64,000 nucleotides of DNA, taken from Calonectria ilicicola. Taxonomy: Eukaryota > Ascomycota > Sordariomycetes > Hypocreales > Nectriaceae. The stretch spans positions 3,286,001 through 3,350,000 of the forward strand of contig CP085827.1 of the NCBI GenBank assembly GCA_020809705.1, given 5' to 3'. Shown piece by piece: positions 22,821 through 34,466 of the stretch (position 1 is its first letter; each line of letters begins with the position of its first letter). The notes below the pieces were generated by a model that saw nothing but the letters and a program-made list of their open reading frames with translations, was not told where the DNA came from and did not search any database. Position numbers and translations under genes: made by a program.

Positions 22821-23669
22821 TTATAGCTTGGCCTTGCTCTCTTTGACCCATTGCTCATACCAAACCTTGCCGAATTCTTTCCTCTCTTCGTTTTGAGTGT
22901 TTGCGTGAGCGAACCTCGCGTCGTGGGCCTCCATACCGGGACCGTGGAGGAAGTTGATGAGGTCATGGTACATTTCGGCCTTGAGGATGCCGTAGATGCC
23001 CGTCTTGTGCTTGGTGGTGAGGTCGCGCTCCTTGACAAAGGTCAGCGCGTCCTCAAACTTCTCGGCAATGCCGTCCGCGATACCGGCGGCCACGGCTTCG
23101 GGCGCGGCGAAGCGGTGGGCCTCGAGCACCATCTTGCGGTAGGTGGTGGCAGGCATCTTGGTGCGGAACAGGGCCGACATGGCGGGCTGCAGCGGGGCGC
23201 CGAAGAGCAGCTCGTTGATGCACAGGAAGCCGCGGGGCGAGGGCGCTAGACGGTAGTCCTGGGCGGTGGCGAGCATGAGCCCGCCGGCAAAGGCGTGGCC
23301 GTTGATGAGGGCGACGGTGGGCATCGGGTACGTCAACAGGCGGCGCCAGACGCTGTACAGCAGGGCCCAGTAGCCGTCCGTCTTGACGGCATGGTCGAGG
23401 TCGAGGCCGTTGCTGTAGAACTTGGGGATGCTGGACGTGGTGATGACGACGCCGTGCGGGTGGCCGAACTCGATGATGTCGAGGGCCTCGAGGAGCGCGC
23501 GGCAGACGGGCGTCGTCAGGCGGTTGTCGGGGGGGATGTTGAGGGAGAGGACGTAGACGAGCGGCTCGGGCTGCGTGCAGATGATGGTGCCGCCCTTGGG
23601 GTGAGCGGGCAGCTCGGGGATGGGGAGGGAGAAGAGCTCTGCGGCGGCCATGGTTGGGGGATGCGACAA
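22821..23669 (-). CDS. Enoyl-CoA hydratase/isomerase family protein with peroxisomal targeting tail
   Basis: Continuous 282-codon frame of the crotonase superfamily. Recognisable parts are the strand LVYVLSLNIPPDNRLTTPV at about residues 35-55, the oxyanion-hole region SSIPKFYSNGLDLD, and the second hole element INGHAFAGGLMLATAQDYRL. Crotonase enzymes hydrate or isomerise acyl-CoA double bonds; the overall look is closest to fungal and plant delta3,delta2-enoyl-CoA isomerases used for beta-oxidation of unsaturated fatty acids. The last residues are AKL, a recognised variant of the peroxisomal PTS1 signal. A second in-frame Met at residue 7 (MAAAELF) is an equally plausible start. The gene is divergent from ALG2, sharing about 690 bp. 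The precise reaction is an inference. Confidence 0.9.
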   Translation of the reverse strand: MSHPPTMAAAELFSLPIPELPAHPKGGTIICTQPEPLVYVLSLNIPPDNRLTTPVCRALLEALDIIEFGHPHGVVITTSSIPKFYSNGLDLDHAVKTDGYWALLYSVWRRLLTYPMPTVALINGHAFAGGLMLATAQDYRLAPSPRGFLCINELLFGAPLQPAMSALFRTKMPATTYRKMVLEAHRFAAPEAVAAGIADGIAEKFEDALTFVKERDLTTKHKTGIYGILKAEMYHDLINFLHGPGMEAHDARFAHANTQNEERKEFGKVWYEQWVKESKAKL

Positions 23670-24360
23670 GGCGAAGGTGAGAAGAGGAAGCAGGCGTGTG
23701 TTGTGTGTTTGGACGACGACAACGACAACGACAATGCGATACGAGGTGAAGGTTGAATGTTGAAATGACAGAGTCCTTCACCGACTATGAGTATGATGAG
23801 CACAGCAGAGACAAAGTGTAAGCGCGTGCCTCGGCTTTGGTTTTAGAGACAGAGCGTCTGTGTGGGTGAGGCTCTAGGATGCATGCAACTTAGACTAAGG
23901 CGCCTCGGCTCGCAAGATGGTTGCAGCCGAAGATCCGGGGCGAGGATGTGGATGCGGGGAGCGACGGGGGCTCTGGGTGGTGCAGCTTGAGAGAGCATGG
24001 CTGTAGCTGTGATTTTATTGTATGCAGTTATCTCAATGGGGTTGTGGAGTTAATTAGAGCATCTAGAGTGCAATTGTGTTGCGCTTCATCAACCCATCTG
24101 TGCTGTATGTACTACGCTGCGCAACACTGGTCGCAGTCGCATTTCGGCATGTGACACTGGCTACGTCAGATGGATGGATGCTGGGGGACGGTTGCAGAGG
24201 GTGGGTACGTACCGGTACGGTACCTAGACGACCCCACTAAGTGCCGTGGTAGGTCAAGCCACCTTGGCCAAGTCGCAAGCTCCAAACTGGCAGCTTTCCG
24301 CAACCTACACCCCCACCATAGGCACAAGGCATAGAGGCAAGCTGTGACGATAAGCCCGCC
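23670..24360. promoter_or_regulatory. Shared divergent promoter region of the crotonase and ALG2 genes
   Basis: A 691-bp interval between two start codons pointing away from each other. It must contain both promoters. I see no clear TATA box or known factor site in it. Confidence 0.6.
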
Positions 24361-25892
24361 ATGGCAAAGCAGCACGACAGCGACAAGGGTGACGACAAGG
24401 GCGCCATCGTCTTCTTCCACCCGGACCTGGGCATCGGTGGCGCCGAGCGCCTGGTTGTCGATGCCGCCGTCGGCCTGCAGACTCGCGGCCACCGCGTCGT
24501 CATCTTCACCAACCACTGCGATCCCAAGCACTGCTTCGACGAGTGTCGCGATGGTACAATCCACTCCCCCTTCCCGCTCACTTACTCTCCTCGCCTGCTA
24601 ACCTTTTCACCAACTCATAGGCACCCTCGATGTCCGTGTGCGCGGCCACTGGCTCATCCCAATGTCCCTCTTTGCCCGCCTCACCATCCTATGCGCCATC
24701 CTCCGCCATATCCACCTCCTCATCCACATCGCCGTGACGGGCGAGCTGCGCGCCTTGCGACCTCGAGCCTTTATCGTCGATCAGCTCTCCGCCGGCCTCC
24801 CTCTGCTGCAGTACATCGCCCCCGCCCAGCCCATCCTCTTCTACTGCCACTTCCCCGACCTGCTGCTCGCCCGCGGCCGCGAATCCGCCATCAAGCGCCT
24901 CTACCGTATTCCTTTTGACTGGGTCGAGGAGTGGAGCATGGGTTTCGCCCATGCCGTCGCCGTCAACTCCGAGTTTACAAAGGGAATGGTCGAGAGCACC
25001 CTGCCCAGCCTCAAGCGACATGTCAAGACAAAGGTCGTCTACCCGTGTGTTGACACCGAGACCAAGACCGACACCTCAGAACTTGGTCAAGATGGAGACC
25101 AGATCTTCAAGGGCGAGAAGCTCATTCTCAGCATCAATCGTTTTGAAAGGAAGAAGGACATTGCTCTCGCAATCAAGGCCTTTGCTGCGATTCCCCAGGA
25201 TCAGCGCAAGGGTGTGCGCCTTGTTCTCGCAGGTACGAAACCTCCCCAGCTATTTCTCACCATCATCAAACTAATGCCAAATAGGTGGCTATGACCCTCG
25301 TGTTGCCGAAAACGTTCAATACCACAACGAATTGGAACAGCTCGCCGACTCGCTCAACCTCGAACATCTCACAGCCAAGACCATCATCACTGCCCTCTCA
25401 GCGCCGGCCTCTGTTCCCGTCCTTTTCCTTCTCTCAATCCCGAACTCGCTCAAGGCCGCTCTTCTTCACTCGGCTCGTTTACTTGTCTACACTCCAGCCA
25501 ACGAGCACTTTGGCATTGTGCCGCTCGAGTCCATGCTTGCCAATACTCCAGTCCTCGCCGCCAACTCAGGCGGTCCTGTCGAGACGATCCGCGAGGAAGA
25601 AACCGGCTGGTTGCGCTCCCCCGCCGATGTTCCCGCCTGGACAGAAGTCATGCAACGCGCGTTGGCCATGCCCGATTCTGACCTGGCCAAGATGGGTGAG
25701 AGTGGTGCTGCCCGTGTCCGTCATCTCTTTGGCCGTGACCACATGGCTGCCAGTCTGGATGACATTCTCGACGAAATTGTCAAGCAAAGTCGGCCAGCTC
25801 CAATCTTCAACACCATTGTTAATGTTGCTGGGCTTGCCCTGGTCTGTACCTTTGGCCTGGTGCTCTCTATTGTTCTGGCACGGGGGGCTTAG
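24361..25892 (+). CDS. alg2: ALG2 alpha-1,3/1,6-mannosyltransferase, three exons
   Basis: Exons 24361-24553, 24621-25232 and 25285-25892 (introns 67 and 52 nt, both GT-AG) join into 470 codons. The protein is a GT4-type glycosyltransferase: the N-terminal FHPDLGIGGAERLVVDAA motif is the conserved ALG2 start. NEHFGIVPLESMLANTPVLA in exon 3 carries the EX7E motif that binds the sugar nucleotide. ALG2 adds the second and third mannose to the dolichol-linked glycan on the cytosolic face of the ER, an essential early step of N-glycosylation. A hydrophobic segment near residues 95-120 and a C-terminal membrane helix (last about 25 residues, ending LARGA) fit membrane attachment. Both splice junctions restore conserved sequence (CRDG|TLDVRVRGHW and LVLAG|GYDPRVAENV), so the model is secure. 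Confidence 0.96.
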
Positions 25893-26288
25893 TTGAACTG
25901 CGTAATATTTTGAGTGTACGATAGCAAAATGGGCATGGGTGGGTAAGGTATAGACGGATATTCACACATACTGAATACTGAATAATGAATTGCATTTCCA
26001 TTATTCCAATGCTTCTGAATAAAGATCACGTATTTATTATAAACATAGCCCTGCGTCCGAATTAGTGAGGTCCCAGCTAAATATTTTCCTGTTGGCAAAG
26101 AATCAAACTTGAAAGAGAGCACTGCTAATCAAGATTGTTCCTGGCATGGGCTAAGAGTCAGACATGTTGCACACAAAAGGAAAAAGAATGCATGAAGCAT
26201 AATAGCTATACTTGATTTTAATCATAAAAAACATCATGTACCATTTTATATACGTCTATATGCCCAAAATTTATGCATCCTTTCATGT
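25893..26288. other. Convergent intergenic region
   Basis: AT-rich interval between the 3' ends of ALG2 and the transporter gene. It holds both 3' untranslated regions, and no gene is seen. Confidence 0.6.
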
Positions 26289-28110
26289 TCATGCTCCGTA
26301 GCGAGTGTCAGAAGAGTCATCCTGGTTCTCAATCTCGCTATGGATGGGACCATCCTCCTTGACCTCGTGGCGGAACTGCTCCTCCTCAGCCTTGAGCTGC
26401 TCCTTGAGGATGGCATTGGCGTCCCAGATGGGCTTGATGTCAAACAGCCTCTCAACCTTCTCCAGAGGGATACCGCTGGTCTCGGGAATGAGGAAAAAGG
26501 CGAAGATGAAGGCGAAGAAGGACAGGGAGGCGAAGAACATGTAGACTCCGTATCCCATGGCAGCAAACATTTGCTCAGTGAATCGAGAGACCAGGAAGTT
26601 GAAGAACCAGTTGCTGGCAGTAGTGAAGGCCTGAGCAACGGAACGGAAGTTAGGGTCGAAGAATTCCTATTGGCGACTTGTTAGTGGGATGTTTTTTTTT
26701 TAATATTGTACCGGGAGGGGATGCTTACCGAGTTGATAACCCAGGGGGTACCGTTCCAAGTAGGAGTGTAGACGGCGGTCCACAGGTAGAAGAAGACAAT
26801 GGCGGCAATGCCACTGCCGGTCAAGTGGTCCTGGGGGTTCTTGGTGGGTTCGACAATCTTGATGTATGCAGCAATAACCCACATGCAGATGGAGCCAAAG
26901 AGACCACCAATGAGCAGCAGCTTACGTCGCCCAAGCTGATCGACAAGGAACAACAGCCAGACAAAGGTCATTATAGCCTTGACAACACCGAAAACACCAG
27001 TCATGACGTTGACAGTATCAGACTGGACACCAATGCTCTGTGGATATAGTTAGTAACCATGTTATTGGTCTTGTGTGATGGGTGCAGGGGTCTTACAGTG
27101 AAGATGGTGGGCGAGTAGTAGTTGATGGCGTTGATACCGGAACCGTTCTGCCAGAAGAAGAGCATGCATCCGAGGAACAGACGCCACATCATGCTGGGAC
27201 GAGAGCCAAGGGCCTGGAAAGGCTTCCACAGACCCATACCGATGGCAGACTTCTGGGCCTCGATGGCCTGGTCAATGGCGGCAACCTCCTCGGTGATGTA
27301 CAGGTCGGATGGGGTCAGTTGACGGATCCAGCAGAGGTTCTGCATGGCTTCCTTGCGACGGTCCTTCATGAAGAGCCAGCGAGGGGACTCGCGGATAGTC
27401 AGGGAACCAGCAAAGAGAAGACCGGCGGGAATAATCTGGATGGCGAATGGAATCATCCATTGCTTGGTGCTCTCGGGGATGTGCTTCTCAACACCGTACT
27501 ATAGATAAGATAGAAATTAGCTTCGAGTTGACTATTTGGGAAGGTGGGATATGTTGGGGACTTTGTGACTTACGTTGATCCAGAAGCCTACCATGCCACC
27601 AATCTGCCATCCGAGCTCATATAGACCGACAAGTCGACCTCGAATGGCTGGCGGTGCAAGCTCGGAGAGATAGATGGGGATAATGTTGGAGGCAACACCC
27701 GTACCAAGACCAGACAGGACACGGCCAGCGTATAGGATTCCCAAACCGGTCTTGTGGCTGGCACCGCACTGCAGGCCAGCTCCCAGGGTGAAGGTGGCCG
27801 AAGCAATGGCCAAGCAGGTCTTGCGTCCAGCAAAGTGGCTGAGGACGTAGGTGATGAGAGCGCCGAAGAAGGCACCGGCGATGAAGAGGGAGACAATGTT
27901 TTCACTAATCAGGTTCTTCTCCTCGGTAGACTTGTCGAGAATGTCAAATTCCCTGCGGAACGAGGTGAGGGTGATGGTGGTGCCGATGAAGGCGCTGGTG
28001 TAGCCGATCATGTTTGAGCCACACGAGGCCACGACAGCCAGCATGTAGACGCGCCAGTTGTAGACTGACGGCGGCGTCGGCCTGTCTTCGACGAGATGGA
28101 GGAGACCCAT
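26289..28110 (-). CDS. Quinate-permease-like MFS sugar/organic acid transporter, four exons
   Basis: Exons 27574-28110, 27097-27498, 26729-27037 and 26289-26666 (introns 75, 59 and 62 nt) join in phase 0 throughout to give 541 codons. This is a twelve-helix sugar-porter-family carrier. Visible signatures are GRLVGLYELGWQIGG after helix 4, IRESPRWLF and GRRKLLLIGG, QNGSGINAINYYSP in helix 7, and PETSGIPLE after helix 12. The N-terminus (LVEDRPTPPSVYNWRVY) and the long match across the body resemble fungal quinate permeases (QutD/qa-y), which import quinate at the plasma membrane with protons. No other quinate-pathway gene is present in the window, so substrate is inferred from resemblance. Cytosolic C-terminal tail is acidic. 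Confidence 0.92.
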
Positions 28111-28208
28111 GGCTGCTGCTGGAGTAGATGAAAGGGCTTGGGTCTTTTGGGAGGAGGATGGAGGGGGGGAGCAGTGGATGGGAGGAGGTAGGCACTGCGA
28201 GACGATGA

Positions 28209-28216
28209 TATATATA
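28209..28216 (-). promoter_or_regulatory. TATA-box candidate of the quinate-permease-like gene
   Basis: TATATATA about 100 bp upstream of the ATG at 28110, a usual spacing for fungal TATA elements. Confidence 0.5.
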
Positions 28217-31200
28217 CATTGGCTACGGGACCCAAGCGTCCTCTGAGTAATGCCTCATTCCCCAGTCGGCGTGGGCATGTAAATTTTAGCCCCCCGACAT
28301 AGGCTTCTCCATAATCTACGTCACGTACATGCCCGTTTTGTTCTCTGGGGCAGTATGGGGTTGGGGAAGTGAAGCTGACACGGAGAGCTTGGGGAGCATG
28401 AGAGATCCCATGGGGTGAGCACCCTCGTCCACCCGGGGTAGCATTTTCCCCGGTGGAAACATCCCGTCGGGGCCGACAAAGGGTCAGCCGTCGTCCATAT
28501 CAGACACGGTCAATTCGTAACACGCGGTGGATCACCATGGCCTCTTTTTTTTTTTTTAATTGGGGCCATGCTGAGTGGCCAAATCTGGATGGGAGGCATC
28601 GAGACCCACGCTCATATCACCAAGTTTGCCTGGACTCGGCGTTAAAGAAAAAAAAGTAGAAAGGGTCCAGGTATCCACTGGGAAGATGGATCTGGCCGAG
28701 TGAGTATACACATGGGCTAATACAGCAGGCAATTATACAGGTCACACAGGGCAGCGGTGTTCTAAAAGCAGTAATTGTTCTAGAAAAAAGGCTTGGCCTT
28801 CTGGGCGGCAAGCCACACGAACCGCTCGCAGGTCCCGTCCCTCGGTTCGCCCCAACCGGAGGGCGCGGCAGCCTAGGACACGCATTCGTGGCGTGCAGAA
28901 GGGCGACGATCGTTTATTGTTTTTCCGCCTTCACGATGGTCCTTTTGGGGGGGAGGGAGGAATTGGGGGGGCGGAGGGGAGGGTCAATTCATTTTCACAA
29001 AACTTGTATGGATGGATGGATCTACGCGCAAATGGGGAGAGAAGGGAAGGGCCAGCCGCCGCCCGGAGGTCCGAAGGAAGAACAGGAGGGCAGAGCAAAG
29101 CAAAGTAGGGGGTTATTTCCGGTTGGAGCATGCAAAGAATAATGCAATTGACATATCCCTCAGCTCAAGAACCAACCGGATGTGCACGCGCCGACACACG
29201 ACACACGCCACGGCGCAGGTGTCAAGGAAGCAAGAGTGAGGCTCGCTGCACTGTTAAAGAAACAAAGCATCGCTGATGGGCGCTGGGAAAACCTTTAACC
29301 ACAGTGGAGAGGCGGGAGGTTGCCGAACTTCCGGGGGAGAAGAATAAAACGCTCGACAGGGCCGGGGCTAAGCCCGATGCGGACGGCTAGGTGAAGGCAC
29401 TGACGTTGTCAACGCACTCGACGCGGCTGCCATTGGCCGCGACCTGTGGATATGGATTCAGAGGAACGGCCGAGCAGACGAGTGCCTGTGGCCAATCTAC
29501 CCATCAATGGGCGGACCTGGTAGGGTTGACCTTGCGGCTCGCTGTTTCGAGGCCGTCTGTAGGTGGCCCGAATGCGCAATTAACAGATTGCAGTGACACT
29601 GCAAAATTACGCCGACATCGAAAGATCAAGTGTTGTACACCAGTGTTAATGGCCTCATTATTGCCGTCCAGGCAAAGCGAGGTGAGGTGAGCTGTGTGTA
29701 CTCTCGCTCGCTCGGCTGATTCTTCTTCCTGTCAACTCGCTGGTCCCTCGCTCGCTCCTCGGAGCGAAGGGGGAAACGGAGGGGCGGACGGGGGGAAGAA
29801 CAATGAAGATCAATCAATCGCCCATAGCTAGTCTCCATAGCTACATTGTCCCCATGTAGCAACCACTCTCGGCTTGTTGAGAGAAAACGAGACGGGCCTT
29901 ATCAGCAAGCGATGCAAAGACCCATCGACACGAAGTTTGACCCATGCCCGTAGACCGAGGGAGCAGCCAATCAAGCAGAATCCTGACCGTCACGGTGTCT
30001 TTCTGTCACTTCTCACAGAGCCACATCGCCCACAAAAAGGGCTCCATGATAACACGGCATCTTTTATCCCCCTGAGGACGCAGATTTGATGTATCCATTT
30101 TCTCCGCATCTGAGATGCCATCTCAGATTGTGTGTCTCCATTGAAGGAACAAGCCTAATTATATGGTTTTTTTTCTTTCATGCTGCTGCTGCTGCCGCTC
30201 TTTTCTTTTTTGGCCCATGTCGTGATATCATTCAAGGAAGTGAAGAAAAACAATGCCCAGTCGATGAGCCGGCTTGGCGATGCAAGGTCCCCACCGCGCC
30301 GAGCCGCAAAGAGCCCCTCTGGATCGGTTCTCTGATGCCCGATTGAGCATCATCCCTTTTTTAAACGAAAGAGCCGCAAGATGACTCAGCAGCTGTCTTT
30401 ACTCAAGGCAGTTAGCAAGGGTGGGGGTCACAGCAAAATCCCAAGGCCTGTTGTTTTTTTTTTCTGCCAAGAAAATAGGATGACGATGTATTTTTGTTGA
30501 GTTTTTCCACGGCGTAGCGAAATGTCTTTTAAGCTTAAGCGGTGGTGAAAGGGAGGGTAGCATCCAAAAAGCTCTACGTATGTATGTGTGAGATAAGCAT
30601 GCCCCAGTCCAGGAAGAAGATTTATTAACGGAGAAACTTGCATCATCACAAATATTGATCATGTAATTTTGCCCCACTGCTGCCGCGGCGTACTTTTCTT
30701 TCTCTTCTCCACTGCGCTCGCCACTTGCTCTCACGAGAACATCATTGCCCACCTGGGCCGGCATTAGTTTTTCTGCGCTCTTTAATAAACTCACACACTA
30801 GGCGCCACATTCGGCACGTGGGATCAAAGATCTGTGTATAAACCCACCGTATTTATAGCAATGTGACTCAATGTTTAAAATGTGGTTAGGGGTGTTGAGT
30901 GGGTGCCTCGCAGCGTGGCGCCTCGTGGTGTATGTGGTGTAGGGTGGGTTTGAAAAAATGGCACCCCGTTACTCGGCATCTCCGTGATTTCATTTTATTC
31001 ACTTTTAATTATCTATAGCATAATTTATTTACATGAAAAAATGAGACAGAAGAAATATTTTGTTCGTCAAACTGGGTTATGTTACATGCTCAGTGGTGTA
31101 CTTGTTTTAACTAACCAAACGAGATTTTTTCAAATTTGCCGTAATAAGCCTGATGGATGGAAATGAATTGAAGAAGCACTTAAGTGTAGCACCAAATAGG

Positions 31201-31521
31201 ATAACTAATTATTGATGTGTTGCTATAACTTATGTATCTTGTTCTTTTTTCTCATGTCCATACGTAGCGGAGGAGAGGGAGTTTACATCGTGCGCCAACA
31301 ATTTTAGTAAACTTTCTTCACGGGGATGCGATTTTGAAGCATCAAGGTGTACCAGCAGACGGGATAGTTTTTTTCAAGATTTGATTGCTACAAGGTTTTG
31401 CCATCAAGGTGTTGATCATTTTCTATAAAATCATCCCAAAATCTTTCGTTCCCGCAGTTTTTGCATCGTTCTCCTGTATCAGCTTCATCGCCATACAATT
31501 ATTTCCGCAACTTTTATCAGT
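28217..31521. other. Long intergenic region, no supported gene
   Basis: Over 3 kb between divergent genes. It shifts from GC-rich with G-runs (28.8-29.4 kb) to AT-rich from about 30.8 kb. Open frames are short and overlapping on both strands and show no domain or signal peptide. Several oligo-T and oligo-A tracts are present. Confidence 0.55.
31424..31430 (+). promoter_or_regulatory. TATA-box candidate of the 2EXR gene
   Basis: TATAAAA 98 bp upstream of the ATG at 31522. Confidence 0.55.
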
Positions 31522-32841
31522 ATGGTTTCTGTTTCCGATGGCTTCGGTTTGAACCCATCATATGAAGCGAAAGATGACTTTTCGCGCTTTAGCCAGTTTC
31601 CAGCTGAGCTAAGGCGGTTGGTATGGGAGCACGCACTTGGTCATGAACGTTTTATCCAAGTTGCATTGCGACCAGGGCCTACCGTCACCCGCAACGGTAT
31701 CTATCACACACGAGCCGCTCGGTACACTGGCGTGAACAGTTCCGTTGACGAAAGCGGGTTCCAAGAGACGTACAGCGTCGTCCTATCAGGGTGTCAGGCG
31801 ATAAGCAAGCTTTTTCGTGTCAACTCCGAGTCACGGCGTACTGCACTGCGTTTTCACCGCGTTCACATACCCTGCCGATATTATGGGACCGACTGGGTTG
31901 AAAAGAATGGTACTTTCTACTTTCATCCAGAACTTGATACGATAGAAGTTGCCGGACAAGAGTACTTTCTGGACTTCGCACAATTCCTTTGGGAAAATGA
32001 TCGAGAGCATATCGGCCTTGTAAACCTCACAATCAACACAGGGTATATCGAAAAAAACGTTGGGCCAATATTTAATCACATCCCACGATTGGTAACCCCT
32101 CATATGCAAGCGGGTGATGAACCAGATAATATACCGCTTCTATTGCAAGTATTGCCAAGACTTCGGCGTGTCATTTTCACATACACTGGTTACGCTCATG
32201 GTTTTTTCCTCAATCCGATATTGGTGCCCATGATTTACTCATATGTACGGGCATATCGCACCGGCGATTTTGGTGCTCCTGTAACTTGTTTCAAGCGTTT
32301 GCAGTATGACCCCAGATCTACTAATATGGACCTAAAGCGAAATTATGTCGGGTCCCGTGATCCGCGAGTGGCAATCTATCGATGGTTGAAACAAGTTGCA
32401 AAATGGGGAGTTCAATATGATCACGAGGTTGACTACAGGTTCAAAATTCCTTACGAAGGATATGAGATGCCTAAAGGTGGTGCTTTCCCTTTTTTTGAAA
32501 GATACCGCAAAGACCTGGCAGCAAGAACCAATAGACGTGATCCTAATGATTGGCAATGGGAAAAGCGTGAAGGGTGGAGTGCGCACATAAAAGACTTGGA
32601 CGCAATGGGGATTCAGATCGCGGGAGAAACCCCCCCACCGCCCATAGGGTTCTGGCTCTTTCCAATCGAGGCCCTTGGATCCTTACCCGACATCAATGAT
32701 GATCAAATTCGACTGGATAATCCGCCTGATAGATATATTGGAATGATAGATTTGTCTAATTGCAAGCCTGAACTTTGTTTGTTCCATACCCCCACTGACC
32801 AGCACAGTGGTGCCACAGAAACGTCATTGGAACAGCCCTAG
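31522..32841 (+). CDS. 2EXR domain-containing protein
   Basis: Single-exon 439-codon gene. Residues 20-60 (FSRFSQFPAELRRLVWEHAL) are the 2EXR motif, a fungal domain defined by a paired EXR-like core after a phenylalanine/proline-rich lead-in. The motif is related in style to the F-box-like start of many fungal accessory proteins and is strongly expanded in Sordariomycetes. The following 250 residues continue the usual family layout, with the segment LFRVNSESRRTALRFHRVHIP. No signal peptide or membrane helix is seen. The molecular function of 2EXR proteins is not established. It stands alone, 232 bp upstream of the end of the convergent neighbour. Confidence 0.85.
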   Translation: MVSVSDGFGLNPSYEAKDDFSRFSQFPAELRRLVWEHALGHERFIQVALRPGPTVTRNGIYHTRAARYTGVNSSVDESGFQETYSVVLSGCQAISKLFRVNSESRRTALRFHRVHIPCRYYGTDWVEKNGTFYFHPELDTIEVAGQEYFLDFAQFLWENDREHIGLVNLTINTGYIEKNVGPIFNHIPRLVTPHMQAGDEPDNIPLLLQVLPRLRRVIFTYTGYAHGFFLNPILVPMIYSYVRAYRTGDFGAPVTCFKRLQYDPRSTNMDLKRNYVGSRDPRVAIYRWLKQVAKWGVQYDHEVDYRFKIPYEGYEMPKGGAFPFFERYRKDLAARTNRRDPNDWQWEKREGWSAHIKDLDAMGIQIAGETPPPPIGFWLFPIEALGSLPDINDDQIRLDNPPDRYIGMIDLSNCKPELCLFHTPTDQHSGATETSLEQP

Positions 32842-33072
32842 AAGGAGATACCACCATGGCCGACCAACAACTTGTGGCAGACAGGTGCATCCAATAGTAG
32901 GGGTAGTTTCTATAATAACACCGTCAGGTGCTCATTGTGTCCAGGTGCCCTCTACCTATTTATACCAACTGCAAAGCAAGAAAACACACCGGAAGGCTCT
33001 AAAATATCTAGTGATTTTGTATAAATAAGGGTATCAATGGTTTATTTACAGATTTAAACATTACTAATTACA

Positions 33073-34466
33073 TTAAAAGTAAAAATGCGTATATATCTTT
33101 GAGCTTTCGTGTACTTCCATTTCCTAAAATTATCTCAGTAAACCATTTCAAACTTGAATCATCATCAACTTACCATCTTGATAGAATTAATTTCTTCTTT
33201 AATCATTTGCATACCCGAAGGATCCAGTTGATCGAAAATAATAGGGTCACCACGTCGGTCATAATCTCGGCTTGACCACGTTGTGTAAAAGCAAGGACTA
33301 GGAGAGAAAGTCGCGGTGCGCTTTTCGGCTTTCCTTCGGATATCTGGAACGCTCTTTGTACCTTGAAGGACTTTCCCATCCAATGCGAGAAAAGGCTTGT
33401 CTGGAGTGGTGAGTAGTATTATATCCTGATGATCTTGAGTGTCTTCTCCGAATGAAGGTCTAGTGTCATCTAGAGTTTCCGATTTAGACAACGTGTTCGA
33501 GCGATCAATGGAAAGACCAAAGACAGGGGCTGTGGTGATTTGGTCAATTTCGCGCTTGAACAATAAATTATGACACGGCGTACCCTCAACAACTTCTTTA
33601 GGACTCGTATCAGGTACCCCTTCAACCTTCTCGGAGTGCTTCTCAGAAGTATCATCAGAATTCTTAGCCTTTTCTTCGGATTTCCCTTTTGGGTCCTCCT
33701 TCGGTACCTCCTCAGAGATCTCTTCAAGCTCCTCCTTTAGTACCTCCTTAGAGACCTCTTCAAGCTCCTCCTCAGCAATGCTGTCCAGCTTCGTTCTTTT
33801 GATCCCATAGTTACCGAAAGGTCTTTCCATCTCCATATCGGCGTTTTCGTCTGCTGGAGAAGGTTCAGAGTGCTCTGATGTGTCGTCAGACTCAAACCTT
33901 GACTTAATATGATTCTCCAGTTGTTTGGCTTCCACAGCAACTGCAAGCAATACTGGATCGCTTTGTTCTGGAATAAATATCTGATCATCTGGAACTTTAG
34001 CTGCTAACTTTGGTCGGAATAGGTCAACAAAGGAGCGTGTGCTTTTTAGTATGCCTCGACCCATCTTGTGCATTACAATCGAGGAGGACGAGGTAGATGA
34101 AACAGACAAGTCGTCAGCCGATCGGGAAAATCGTTCGCGAATATAGATGTCGTGGTTCAAAACTGGTGGTGCCTCCTGTTGCTCAATGATCCATATTTGA
34201 TCGGCCTCGCGATCCCTATCGATCGAGAGGGCTCTGCGGAATTCCAGTGGCTGCGAATTGTCGTCATCGTCAAAAGCGGGGGTCTCTTTGAATTCGGCGG
34301 TACTGCCAAAGGAAAAAGCGCGGCGCAATATGGAATATCTTTTCTTGCCTGGAGGGGGCAACTGGATCACATCAAAGTCTACCGTCTTTGATGTCGCCAT
34401 GTCGCCGCCAGCAGCTGACAAAGCGGTTTCTGCAGAAGATTGTGTGCTAAGGAGAGTGATAGCCAT
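33073..34466 (-). CDS. Unrecognised acidic, Lys/Glu-repeat protein, two exons
   Basis: Not recognised. Exon 1 spans 33174-34466 (431 codons). The frame would end two codons later, but exactly there lies a perfect GTAAGT donor, and a 50-nt intron with a CTGAG-like branch and TTTTAG acceptor leads in phase to 16 more codons (33073-33123). The product is 447 residues. The N-terminal 170 residues contain Ser-rich stretches and an RRAFSFGS segment. The centre (about residues 225-275) is a charged repeat of (L/V)(S/K)EE-type units, likely a single long helix or coil. The C-terminal part has SFSPSPC-like and WSSRDYDRRGDP segments. No signal peptide or membrane helix. The C-terminal exon is an inference from splice signals. 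Confidence 0.68.

Noticed and set aside
22851..23781. Antisense and shifted frames over the crotonase gene (plus-strand 132 and 153 codons, minus-strand 242 codons)
   Set aside because: GC-rich codon bias of the real gene keeps these frames open. Their composition (Val/Asp/Gly or Arg/Pro/His) is typical of shadow frames.
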